This document shows, one piece after another, positions 43,977 to 56,700 of a DNA stretch of 64,000 nucleotides. A model generated the notes under the pieces. That model saw nothing but the letters and a program-made list of their open reading frames with translations, ran no database searches and was not told where the DNA came from. The position numbers and the translations under genes were made by a program. Source of the stretch: Scleromitrula shiraiana (taxonomy: Eukaryota > Ascomycota > Leotiomycetes > Helotiales > Sclerotiniaceae); assembly GCA_028455995.1 (NCBI GenBank), contig JABELC010000003.1, positions 496,001 to 560,000 of the forward strand. The letters run 5' to 3'. How positions within the stretch are numbered: the stretch's first letter is position 1; each line of letters opens with the position of its first letter.

Positions 43977-46900
43977 ATGGCTTCAAACATTACTATCTGC
44001 AAAGCTCGAATCGCAGAAAAGCATCCGTCGACTGAAGCTCCAGCTGGTCTTGGAGCTATATACGTAAGTCTGACATTCGGGTACAATCTTATGCAATGTG
44101 CGCTACTGACAACTGGATAATAGAAGAGAAAAAAGCTAGAAGCAGAACGACAAAATTCTCAGGTAAATTCCGCCGAAAAGAACCACAATAGAATTCACGA
44201 GACTTGCTTTACTATTCCACATTCATCCTCTAGTGATGACTCCAAATTGACGGACGACTACACTTCGGATATCAGCAAATATATTCCTACTGGCTGTATC
44301 CGAATTGAAAGAACGGAATGCAATTCACCACCCGAAGACTTTCTGTCATCCCAATTTTGGCAAGCTTTTATGCTGCCTCGCGACTCGTATACTTCGCACA
44401 ATGGACCATATCTTTGCGTCGATTTACAACAAAAACTTTTAACCTCATCTGTCCTTAAACCATACCTTGGATTGCACATAGCAGGTTGGATCAGAATGGA
44501 GTTCAAGGCCAAAGATGCAAACAATGGACAAGTAAGAGTTTATATTCTACCGGACGATACTTGCAGAGGAGTTCTCGATAAAGAAAAGATACCATTGCGT
44601 AAAGCAATGTCGATTCTTCTACAAGAGCTTGATATCTCCAAGGATACCTGGAATGGAAAATGGTCTGATGAGACGCCTGTTATACATGTGGACTCATTGC
44701 TGTCATATAATCACGGAACTGATCATATGTCCCTCTTCCAAATGTTCAATTCGCTTCCATCTCCTAACCCTGATCCGTCACTTGTTAAGGATGAATATAC
44801 AAGAGATTCGATGTATGCTCTCTTGGAAGGCGGTGTAGCAGGTCTACAAACTACTACTCTCATGCACCAATACCAATGTCGAACCGCTGCATTGATGCTT
44901 CAACGTGAAGCACAGCCGACTCGGATTCTCGACCCACGACTCCGAAAGGTTCAAGATCAAAATGGAACAACTTGGTACTGTGATTTAACGTCAGGCAGTT
45001 GCGTTAAACAGCCACGCTTTTACGAGACACCAAGAGGTGGGATATGTGCAGAGAATATGGGTCTTGGCAAGACATTAATGTGCCTAGCTCTTATCCTTGC
45101 GACCAGACATATTGGATCTAAGATACCAGTACAATATTCTGTTGGACAAAATCCCGTTCGAAAAAAAGTTGGTTCTCTTGTTGAAATGGCTGCCTCGACG
45201 ATTGGTAGAGCCGGATTACCTTGGAAAGGAAAACTTGAAAGTCTAGAAGCGGAGGAAGGATATGAATTTACTCGAGTGCGTGAAGCACTTCAAAGAGCTA
45301 ATGGCTACTACATGATCCCCGCCAAATCTCGCCGAACCCGCATTCTGCAAAAGGATGATCATTCAAGTCGCAAGATATGGTTGACGAATGCAACTCTGGT
45401 GATTGTTCCAGCGAATCTTGTGTCACAATGGGAACAGGAGATAAAAAAGCACACCACTGATCTTAAAGTCTTGATTGTAGACAATGCGCTAGTAGTTCCA
45501 TCTGCAGAAGAGTTGATTCAGTACGATATGATTTTGTTCAGCAAACCAAAATTCGAGAAAGTGCTGAACACTGTCGAATTTCATGATTGTAATTGTTCAC
45601 ATCCGCGTCCCCGTTATATGCAAAGCCATAAAAGTACATGCCTTTCCTTTACTCCCAAAGGGTGTCCGTTGAAGTATATTCACTTCAAACGAATAATTAC
45701 CGACGAAGGTCATACATTCGGGAATTCTTCTAGAGGTTCAAAATCTGCGGCAGTTTATGCTCTTGAAAATTTACATATAGATGCACGATGGATCGTCTCT
45801 GGAACTCCTACACGTGGTCTTCATGGAGTCGATTCTAGAAGCACTGTTGATGTTTTCTTTCCAAAGCAGGCTAGTGATATCGAGTCGCCAAAAGCCATGG
45901 ATGATGACTCAATATCTTTTGACACTTCTCAGCAAGCAAAGTCATTCTATGAGCAAGAGCAAAAAGACCTTGAAAAACTTGGGAACATAGCAACGGTCTA
46001 TGTAAAAATTAGACCGTGGGCAAATACCGTTGAGGAAGGTGATGTTGTATCTTGGTCTAACATAATTATGCAACCTCGACGAACTCGAAAGAATCGTGGC
46101 GACCCTGGAGTTCTAAACTCTACCCTCGAAGCCATGATTATCCGACACAGGCCGGAGGATATTGCCAAAGAGCTTACTCTTCCTCCTTTATATAAGAAGA
46201 CTGTATACCTCGATGGATCAATGCAAGACAATTTGTCCTTAAACATATTCTCCATGATGATCATTTCCAATGCCATTACTTCGGAACGCAAAGATGCGGA
46301 TTACTTGTTTCATCCAAGGCAAAGAGGGGCACTTCAAAGTCTGGTATCAAACTTGCGACAAGCAAGTTTTCATTGGAGTGGTTATACACCAGAAATGGTG
46401 CGGGGCGCCATAGATATTTCGAAGGAATTTTTGGAAAATGGGGATGTTCCAGTAACATCTTCAGACCGGGAGCTCCTGAAAGAGGCAATTAAGGTGGGCG
46501 AGTTCGCTCTTGAAAACTGCATATTCGAACCAGTCAGTCGCTATCATGAGATGACCATGTATGTCGATCATCAAATCCCTAAAAGCGCTATATCTAAATG
46601 GACTTTTGACAAAAACACGGAGCGCGGGCCAACACTCATGGGAGCAACCATGATTCTTGCTGCACAAAAGTTCTTCAAAAACGAAATTTCTCAAGAACCT
46701 CCTAGAAGAATGATGATGCCCGAATTCGTCGAGCAAGGGCGTAAAATTATGGGCGACGTGGTAAAGTCAACACATCAAGATTCCATTCGCAAACATGCAA
46801 AGAGGAGGGAAGACGTGTCACAAGGCAAGAAACCCAAGAAGGTTGAAAGACCAACGGATAGTGGCGTTCATTTTTTCCGACGCGATCATCTGTCACGGGG

Positions 46901-47921
46901 CTCATATTGGTCAAACTCTCCCACGCTAGACTTCACTGATCTGGAAAGCTCTTCAAGAGCCGCAACTATCATTTCTACAGCTTCCGCCAAACTCTCATAT
47001 CTTATGGATCAGATCACTCTGTATCACGAGACCGAAAAAATACTCATCTTTTACGAATCCGAGAACGTAGCTTATTATATTGCTCAAGCTTTAGAGTTGA
47101 TGAACATTCCACATTTGATCTACGCCAAAAGTCTTTCAGTATCTCAACGCGCCCAATATGTTGTCGATTTCAACCGATCCGGTACAGTCCGCGTCCTACT
47201 CATGGATGTCCAACAAGCAGCATTCGGTCTAGACACTTGTTCAGCATCCCGAGTCTACTTTGTGAATCCAGTTTTCTCCCTACAAGTCGAAGCCCAGGCC
47301 ATCAAACGAGCTCATCGAATCGGCCAACTCAAACCCGTGTATGTCGAAACATTAGTCCTGAAACATTCCATCGAAGAAGCCATTGTCGAGCGCAGAAAAA
47401 ATATCACTAGTCATGAACATACAAAGATTAAAAGTTTATTAGATGATAATAATATGTACGAATGGATCAAAAATGTTCGATTCGTTCCTCTTCCGTTGAA
47501 TGATCCGCTCATTTCAGGACCTTCTCAAATGGCTACTCTTAAACACCATCCTCGGGCTTTCATTCATCGTGTCGAGGAAGGCAATAGGAGTGCGGAGGAG
47601 AGAATGAAATACATTCAGCGGATACCGACTCATAGGCAGGATATTGATCGACGTAGACGTATTGATCGGCTCTTTGGAGGCGGCGACGCGGCGAGAAGGC
47701 CTGCGGAGACGCAGCGTCTGGGGACCTCTACGGGGTCGACGGTTCCGGTGCGATGGCTTGCGGGTACCCCCCCTGATGGGTTGTTCAATCCGCATGAGGG
47801 TAATGGTGTCGTTGATGGGGATTATGCTATGTATGAGCGGGATGTTGCTGCTATGAATAGAATGTTGAGCCCTAATTCTAGTAGTACTGATCTGAGGGAC
47901 TTCGTGAGGAAGGACAGTTGA
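43977..47921 (+). CDS. SNF2-family DNA-dependent ATPase/helicase-like protein
   Basis: Exons 43977-44063 and 44124-47921 over a 60-bp intron (GTAAGT..ATAG) give 1294 aa. Superfamily 2 motifs: I (CAENMGLGKTLMCLAL, about residue 340), Ia (IVPANLVSQWEQEI), II (ITDEGHTFG, about 555), III (WIVSGTPT), IV (ILIFYESENVAYYIAQAL), V (VLLMDVQQAAFGLDTCSA) and VI (QAIKRAHRIGQ, about 1087). Motif II is DEGH rather than DEAH, and motif I has AEN where ADE is usual. A long insertion of about 400 residues separates motifs III and IV, as in Rad5/HLTF-like members, but no RING was recognised in it; a Cys/His cluster (CNCSHPRPRY..C) sits just before motif II. The N terminus is not recognised. The precise subfamily and role are open. 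Confidence 0.85.
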
Positions 47922-48615
47922 GATACTGGTGATGGTGGTTGGATTTTATAGGGGAGAGAATAGATATCAAGATATCGGATTTGTATTTAGATGGTTATTA
48001 TTGTATAATATTTAATGGATTGGTGTTAAGGAAGGGGGGGACAGTGGGGGGGGGGGAACAAGATTTCATGTCGGCACAATACTAGATCGAATGATATAAT
48101 ATCTGGATAGATGATATTTCGATTATTTAACTGAAAGATGGCGATTGAATGGATGGATTAGTGCATGTATCATTGATATAAGTGCATGCATGAGTGGGAG
48201 TGGGATTGTTAGATAGATAAATCAATCAATCTACGTGAAGGGATATCTTTGATTATCTTATGTATACTATGCATGTTAAGTATGTATGTAAAAGTATGCA
48301 TCCTTCCCCCCTTTCATTTCATGTTCCCCCGTATGCAGTATCCCCATATAGCAGCGTAGAAAAATAGATGGGTAGATGGGTAGATAGGTAGATAGGTAGA
48401 TAGGTAGATAGAATATTCCCGCAGCAATGGAACCAGTGTAACTCCATCCATGCAGTCGACTTGATGCCCAAACCCAAACGCCAAAAATGCCTAGATGTAT
48501 GCAAACTCGTATCCGCCCAAGAAGCCAAGATGGAGAGATAGATAAATATAAGAACTTTTGCCAATCAAACTAATTTATCGAAATCGTATGGTCCCTTCTC
48601 AATCACCACCACACC
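47922..48615. other. convergent spacer with tetranucleotide-type repeat
   Basis: 3' ends of the SNF2 gene and CWF19L1 face each other. It contains two G runs near 48036-48056 and a GGTAGATA-type repeat at 48369-48412. No gene recognised. Confidence 0.5.
48369..48412 (+). repeat. (GGTAGATA)n simple repeat
   Basis: GATGGGTAGATGGGTAGATA passes into repeated GGTAGATA units; about five imperfect copies. Confidence 0.85.
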
Positions 48616-50414
48616 TCATTCCTCAATCGTAAAATCCCACTCCCTAAATGCCCCCTTAAACCTCTCCGCATCCGCTTTCTCCTCCCCTTCCGCCTGCGCA
48701 CAATCTCTCCACTGAATCCTCTTTTCCAGCCCCAGCAGCTTAGCCAACACCGTCCGTCCAAACTGTAGCGAAAAGTGGATTTTCCAATCAAAAGGTAACG
48801 TAAGACATTTTTGCATTCCATCTGGATGAGATAGTTTTTCTTCTTCTGTTACAGAAGGACTCCAGATCCATACTCGGAAGAAATCGCCATCTTCTTGGCC
48901 GATTTCGGGGTCGCGGGTTTCGAAGGCGGGGTACTGGTTGTTTTCTGCTTCGACGCGGAAGGCGGCTTCGACGAGGCCTTTTTGGATGAGGGGGGCGGGC
49001 ATGGGAAGGAATTGCCAGTGGGTGTGGACGCCGTTTGCTTTGCTGATTTCGTAGGTGACGGCGCCGAGGTGGTTGTCACTGCGTTTTGCGATCATTTTTT
49101 GAAGGGATTCTTTGAATCGTTTCATTTCTGCGTAGGTTTTTTGTTTGGATTCTTCTTCGGGGATTGATGCTAGAGTGGGGGAGTGGGTCAGAGGAATTAT
49201 TAGGATGTGTGCTGGGAAGTCTATTCCGTGAGATGCGTTTGTGGTGGTTGTGGTAAGAGGTCCCTTGGCAGTAGTTAAGTAAACTTCGTCGCCGATTGAG
49301 GAGACGAGATGGGTAGCAATATTGGGGTTTGAGAGACAGAAGAAACATTGTTCGGGACCAGGAGGTGGCTGTCTTTGACCTTTACGGCCTCGACCACGCT
49401 TATGTTCGTGGTGATTTCCGTTGCCATATCTAGAATATGGTTCAGTTTCATAAGATCGTTTTCTGTCGTTGGGACGAGAGACAAATGGGGAAGCTGTTGC
49501 ACCGACGGGTAGTGGAGCTGTAGGATCAACTGTTGCTTGAAGAGAGAATGCATATAATGCCTTTTGCTTCTTTGGATTACCATGAGGAGCAAGTGAGATG
49601 AAACGAGTTAAAGGCCGTAAATCTGGGAGATCCGGACTAGGAGTATGGAAGAATGGCTCTCTTTCGTAGAAAAAATCTGGAGATACTGAAAAGTGATATC
49701 GAGGTTTTAGAGCTGCGCATAAATCTGAAACATGGTCCCCTCCAACAGGGTCAATTGAGTCATCAGGAATTGGAATCTTTGAACCAGTTTGAATCGACTT
49801 CGGCCAAGTCGTAGTCAACAGAATATCTGCAGTATTCGCCCCATGCAAAGCTTTTGCGTCTCCGACGGTATGAAATGGTAAATATGTCTCTTTCGATAAT
49901 CCCCCAATGATATTCTCGTCGAGTTGACCACCGAGAGCGACAATTCTGATACCTTCCGATGTTTTTGTTATACTCCGTTTGGCTAGATAGTGAAGGTTTG
50001 GGCATATCTGAAAAAGTCAGAATACGAATCCTGAATTTGCAAGCTTGGGGGTACTCATACCTCCTCATCTTTCTCTATTTTCTCAATAATACTCTTAGGT
50101 AAAGGTGAAGTTCCGACGGTAAAATAGGTAGGTAGTGGTATGGGTATATTCCCCGAAAGTAAATCTGCGGCGACATCATCTTCTTCTTCTGCAAAGAGAT
50201 TCCCGGCAACGATAGCGAGAGAGAAGTTGTTTTTGAGATGTAGTGAAGCCAATTTCGTAAACGCAGGTTTTATTTGCCCATTGATATCTCCGAGAACGAT
50301 ACTTTATTGAATTGTTAGCAGCTGTTGTATTGAAGGAATAGAAATAATTGTAAGATCACAAAGTTAAGACTATGATTTTTTCATTCTCGAATATTCTTAC
50401 ATTTTAGAAGCCAT
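48616..50414 (-). CDS. CWF19L1-like protein (Drn1/CwfJ family)
   Basis: RNA-processing factor related to the lariat-debranching-associated Drn1/CWF19L1. Exons 50401-50414 (14 nt), 50061-50301 and 48616-50007 give 548 aa; introns GTAAGA..AAAG (99 bp) and GTATGA..TCAG (53 bp). The first exon encodes only MASK plus two bases of Ile, joining to IVLGDINGQIKPAF, the start of the metallophosphoesterase-like N-terminal domain (later LAIVAGNLF, IVALGGQLD). Next come HGANTADILLTTTWP, a basic RGRGRKGQR linker, CFFCLSNPNIATHLV (CwfJ_C_1, with Cys pairs), HILIIPLTHSPTLASIP, and the HIT-like ANGVHTHWQFLPMP. The last 100 residues match CwfJ_C_2. Divergent from UTP20 with 315 bp between starts. Confidence 0.92.
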
Positions 50415-50729
50415 TGTAAAGTTCAATATTCAACTTAATTGTCACGGTTGAAGATAAATTGAGACAGAAATTAGGAGGTAAAGAGGTTTGCGCCCATTAT
50501 TATTTATTTATTTCCTTGAGAGCTAGAATCTTTTGCTATCAGACGACGCGACCAGATTTTCGATAAGGAAGCTCATATCTTAGCGTAATGCTGATGCTTC
50601 TGCCGGGCGGTGAGACCGTTGAGGTAAGGGAAAAAAAAATAAATTCAAAGTCCCAAAAGTTTTGGCGATATCCAGACTGTAGGACTTTTTATAGTGGACA
50701 TCGTGGTTAGAGAACAACCCCATCTCACG
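50415..50729. promoter_or_regulatory. bidirectional promoter region, CWF19L1 / UTP20
   Basis: 315 bp between divergent ATGs of two RNA-metabolism genes; contains an A run at 50630-50640. No motif assigned. Confidence 0.4.
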
Positions 50730-53700
50730 ATGCCTGCCACAGTCTCGGGAAGAATTTTAAAGACTCGAAAGGGTAAGAAAGGAGGGACTCTTCATTCAAA
50801 GAATCATCGATGGGAATCATTTACAGCAAAGATATCGAAATTAAGCTCTCTCGACCCAATTCGACGAGTTCGCCGTCATGACCTCGATGCAGAAGATGAA
50901 TCTGCTACAACATCATATTTTAAATCCGGATTGGAGAAATGGGCCGAATTGAACCTCTCAGAGGGATTCATATCCTTCTCAAATGAAGTTCTTCCACTAT
51001 GCGACAGTTTACCACAAATTCTACATTTCGAGGATAAGATAATGGGATTATTGGTTACTTATATAGAGAAAAGAGAAAGGGAATCGTTGGAACCTCTATT
51101 GGAATTGATAACAGATTTTGCGCATGATTTAGGACCGCGATTCGAGAAACACTACGAGAAGTCTTTGAAATTAGTTACATCGATAGCAGGAACCCCTCAA
51201 GATGTGGCAGTCATCGAATGGTGTTTTACATGTCTGGCATTTCTGTTCAAATACTTGTCAAAACTCATAGTGCCGGATTTACGACCAACATACGATTTGA
51301 TGGCTCCTCTTCTTGGGAAAAATCGCCAACCTCCCCATATTGCACGCTTCGCTGCGGAGGCAATGAGTTTCCTTGTCAAGAAAGCTGGAGCTCCGGCTCA
51401 TAGAGAGAAGGCGCTTCCTTTAATTGTACAACATGCGAAATCGGATCTTGTTAGTATTTCAGGGAGCAAGGAATTTGGTCTTTATTATCATGGAATTATG
51501 ACCTTATTCGCGGAGGGGATCAAGGGTAATGGATTGAGTGTGCACACTTCTGGCCCAGCAATTTTTACATCTCTTTTCTCAGCCATTGCGGAAAGCGATT
51601 TCAGCGAAAAGGACAATACGCCTTGGTTGGATGTTATCTGTGGTGTTTTGGTCAGCATTATCCATCATACGACCGCCCAGACGTTTAAAGACATTCTCGA
51701 TGTAGTGTTACTGGAAGCGAAATCTGCCGTGGACGCCTTTACAACATCGAAGAGTGTGTATACATTAGACAGGGTTCTTCTATCCGCTAGAACCATAGGA
51801 ATAGTAGCTGGTGTTCGGAGAGCGTCTCGCGTGGAAGATTGGCCAGCCTTATTACAGGCTGTATCTAATATATTGCAATCCATCTCGAAGAACGCCACAT
51901 TTCTATCAAGTCATGGGGAGCACCTCGACTTATGGAAATACCTCATCTCTAGTACATCTATAGCTCTGCAATATGCGCCTATGGAGTCTATCATCCCATT
52001 CATCTCCGTTCTCATGGACGCGCTCACCAAGGACCCATTGGCAAAGTGGTTCTTGACATTTTGTTCATATTTATCACAGGGCGAAGCGGATCGTTTTCGT
52101 ACTATCGCATTGCCGTACTTTCAAAGGTTTGTTTATACCATTAATGATTCAAAAATCCACTAACGTTACTTCAGATTCATTGTGACACATTGGTCTGATG
52201 CCGAAAACGGAGATACTTTGTGTGTGCTCTTACCAAGGATGGTTTCTTCCGGGGTATTACCAAGTCGATATGGAAAGGATGGGTTCTCTTTGCCACAGTC
52301 CTGGCAAGACCAGATTGTTAGCAAATTCGAACGTCTCGAAGTCCAGCCGTTTCCAGAGCAGACATCACCAGCTGCATATAATCGAAGTCCAAGTACCTGG
52401 CATGATCGATGTTTGCCAAAATACAACGCACTTCTGGAGATCTTGGAATGTACCAAAGTACATCCATCAACAAATGCCAGGATTGCAGAGATTCTTCTAC
52501 GAAAATTAAAGCTTGCATTGAGACCATCATCCTCTCTCGCACCAGAGGAAGCACATTTTATTGTTGGCCGGGGCTTTAGTTCTTACATTCGTATGAGTAA
52601 AGGGGCTGGCGAAGTTGATCGAGCTTTGGAACCGTTATTGCGTGCTGCTGCACCCCGTTTTGCGCGATTACCGAATTTTCTTGAAGCTCTGTTAGATTAC
52701 GAGAGTAGCTTGAGATTATCGCCAAAGAAAAATGTTGAAGAAAGCAGTCAGCAATCAAATGCGGACCTCTCGGAATCGGATCTCGAATTCGATCTTCTAG
52801 TACGATCTTTGGTTGAGAATCTTGGCTCAGATTCTAGCGAGTTACGTCTTTTATCTTTGCGACTATTAGAACATATCCAAAATACTGACCATGGGTCAAA
52901 TTCGGAAGCGATTTCAGTCATGATTATGATCGAGCAGACACCTTTAGATATGCAGTCTGCTCGCTCTGCTTCTATGCATATTCGAAAGCTCGCTGCACTT
53001 TACACTCAACAGACCACGATACCATGGATGAAATATGCCATACCTTCTTTCTGCTTCGGCATGCTTACAGTAAAAATGGCACAGATATGGGAGGATGCAA
53101 GTGCTGCACTACAACAAATATACGAATCAAAAGTTGGCGAAGAACCTGTTGCCATGTTAGCTTTCAAATGGTTGGAAACCCCGTCCGTGAGATGGAACGG
53201 CTCCCCCAAGCCTGCAGGCAAGGATCCGAACAATGGTCTAACAGATTTCGAATGTACTAATTTGACCAAACTGGATCAACTTGCACAAGATGCCGAATTG
53301 GAGGTTACCAAAGCTCGAGATACCATGTTGCAGAAGTTCGAGGTCTCTCAAAGCCTAGTCGATGCCCAGCCCAATAATGCAAGATCGCAAGCATTGCGCG
53401 TTCTGACTGCAGTTCCCAAGCTTGCAGAAAAGCGTTCTAGACAGCTCGTTCCAATGTTCTTGTCATGGGCTGGCAGAGTCTCGGATAGTGACCAGGCTGG
53501 TGATGAGGATGAGTCAGCCATCAGTGATTGGACCAGAAAAGATCAGAAAGCACTGTTAGATGTCTTTGGGCTTTTTGTCAACCCAAGATCACTTTTTAAG
53601 GCCGAAGAGGTTTATGAGGCAACTCTGCGTTTATTAGCCAATGGAGATATTGAAACACAGAAATCTGCCTTGAAGGCTATCATGACTTGGAAGCATCCTA

Positions 53701-56700
53701 GTGTTAAGGATTATAACGAAAACCTGTCGAACCTGCTTGATGAGGCTCGTTTCAAAGACGAGCTTACCATTCTTTTGCAAGGTGATACCTTAGTTCAACC
53801 AGAGCATAGAGAAGTGTTGATGCCAATCCTGCTCCGTTTGCTTTACGGAAGAACAATTTCTCGGAAGGGTGCTGCTAGCGGAAAGCAGGGTTTAGAGGCC
53901 AGAAGATTAACCGTCCTGCGAAATTTGAGCGTTGAAGACGTGGGTGGATTTTTAGACATTGCACTCGGCGAATTGAAAGATATCGAACTAGTGAAGAATG
54001 GAGCGCTTGATGCATCTATGTTCCAGAAGGAGCTTTTAAATGCTAGAAAGCAAGTGGGTTTTACTAACATGATGGAAGCGGTTTTGAAAGAGTTGGCTAC
54101 CAAAGTTTTGCCTTTCACACGGAAGCTTTTACAAGCGGTACTATACTGCTTGGTGGTATCGTCTCGACAACTCCGCGATGAAATACCCGACGATAGTGAT
54201 GATGATGTGACGAGTCAAATATCACTATATAAGGTGGTTCGCCAAATCGGGTTGAAGTGCTTGGTACTTCTCTTTAACAACGCCGCAGATTTCGATTGGT
54301 CGCCATATGTAGATACGATTGTTTCTGAGATAATCCAACCAAGACTAGAAAATCTTCCAATAGAAACAGCTCAGGGTATTTCAGGAATCCTCCGATTATT
54401 TGAAGCTTGGTCTGCTTCGAGAAAAACTGTATTGCTTCTTGGCAGTCACGATCAAGTCTTGCCGAAAATAGCAGAGTGTTTAGCTCCTCAGAAGTCCAAG
54501 GATGAAGTTAAGCTTTTTTCCTTGTCTATTATACAAGGCGTTGTCAAGCGTGCACAAGAAGATGCAATGGCTAATGACTCTTCTGAGTTGGTAAAGAAGC
54601 AACTTTTAATTCCAAATATGGACAGCTTTTTAATCCAAATCGGGGGTGTCCTTCGCAGTCATCAAGATTTAAGCAAAGATCTTCTGGAAGGTTGTGTGCA
54701 GACTGTTTCCGACTTAGCACCATTCGTTTCCAACTCTACACAAGCTCGAAATTTGGTAGATGTTTCGGTATTTCTACTTGATCAACCATCCCGGAGAGTC
54801 ACACCTAAAACAAAAGCAGGTTTGCTATTAATATTGGAAAATTTCGTTCCTCTCTATAACCTCCAAAATGACAATGAATTGAAAGACCGGGTATACTACA
54901 CTATCACATCCCTGTTCGGATTTTTCAAAGATAAGACCAGCAGAGAAGTTTTATCACGAGTACTTTCTGTCTATTCTGAGAACGACTCTGTCCTCGCCGA
55001 AGTTGCTCAATTGTGTATGGATCTCAATTCTTTCGCTGAAGGAAGACTTGATGAACCTGATTATGATCGAAGATTAAAGGCATTCAACACCATCAACAGA
55101 AGTGAGGGTGCCTCCTTCACGCCTCGTCAATGGAGACCGTTACTTTTCAATATGCTCTACTATGTCAAACACGAAGAAGAGTTTGGAATTTTATCTTCGA
55201 ACTCTTCTGATAGCATATGTCGTTTCATTGATACAGCTCATGATTCAAAGGCAACATCAGAGTTTGAGTCTTTTGAGAGCATGTTCTCCACAATTCTTAT
55301 GCCCGCCCTTTTCGCCGGTGTCCGCGAACCTTCTGAGATCATTCGACGTGAATACATGAAGGTGATGGCCCATTTGATACGACTTTTCCCAGTCTGGTCC
55401 GAGGTTAGCGATATGCATGGTCTCCTGGCTGGTGAAGATGAGGTAGAAAGCTCATTCTTCAACAACATCCTTACTGCTGGAAAAGGCCGACAATCTAGCG
55501 CACTTGGACAACTCTCTTTAGCTGCAGAAAGGGGTGAATTAAGCAGCAAGAATGTTAGCCATTTCTTTATCCCCCTTATTGAACATTTCATTTTCGACAG
55601 AGCGGAGGGAAATGATGCACACAGTCTTGCTGCTGAAGCTACGACGGCTGTTGGGGTTCTTGCGGGATCGCTTGAGTGGTCTCAGTATCGTGCCATGCTG
55701 AGAAGATTTATTGGCTATGTCCAAGCAAAGCCTGAACTTGAGAAGCAAATTATCCGCTTGCTTAGCAAAGTGATTGATGCTCTAACTCTCGCCGCGCAAC
55801 CTAACGATTCCGAAATGGAAATTGATACACAGCAGCCGAGAAGCAAATTGGCATCTACGATACCTGGACAAGCTAAGCTATCAGATGATCTTACATCTAA
55901 CGTACTCCCTCCATTGATGTTTTATCTCCACGATAAAGATGAGTCAACTGTCAGTTTACGTGTTCCAGTGGCGGTCATCATTGTGCGATTACTTAAACTA
56001 CTACCGCAAGAGCAGTTAAATGAACGACTTCCTGCCGTTCTCACGGACATTTGCCATATTCTCAGGAGTAAAGCACAAGAATCTCGCGATCTAACTAGAG
56101 ATACATTAGTGAAGATTTGCGTCTTGCTTGGTCCGTCTTGCTTTGGATTCGTGCTCAAAGAATTGAGAGGTGCTCTGGCACGAGGTTACCAGCTTCATGT
56201 CCTTTCATATACCATGCATGCTATGCTCGTTGCCACAATACCAGAATATGCACCGGGAGATCTTGATTACTGCTTGCCTCAAATCGTTGCAATCATTATG
56301 GATGATATCTTTGGTGTCATCGGACAAGAAAAAGATGCTGAAGAATATACTAGCAAGATGAAAGAAGTCAAGAGCAGTAAAAGTCATGATTCTATGGAAC
56401 TTATAGCCAGAACTGCTACTTTAAGTCGTTTGACTGATCTCATTCATCCCATTCGTGTCTTGTTGAAGGAGAAACTAAACATTCGTATGGTCCGAAAGAT
56501 CGACGAACTCCTAAACAGAATTAGCACTGGACTTCTCCAGAACCCAGCAGCCGAAAGTCGCGACAGTCTTATCTTTTGCTACGAGGTAATACAGGACGTA
56601 TATAATACCCAAAAGCCACAACAAAAGGCCAAGGTAGATTATAAGCTCAAGAAGTATCTCATTCAAAAAGGTGCTAAGAGAGGTGGGGAGCGTGGCGCTA

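Noticed and set aside
43825..44067. 80-aa ORF before the SNF2 gene
   Set aside because: It has no upstream ATG start, overlaps SNF2 exon 1 in another frame, and exon 1 from 43977 joins cleanly to the ATPase.
48895..49167. Plus-strand 90-aa ORF inside CWF19L1
   Set aside because: It is the antisense shadow of a conserved coding exon.
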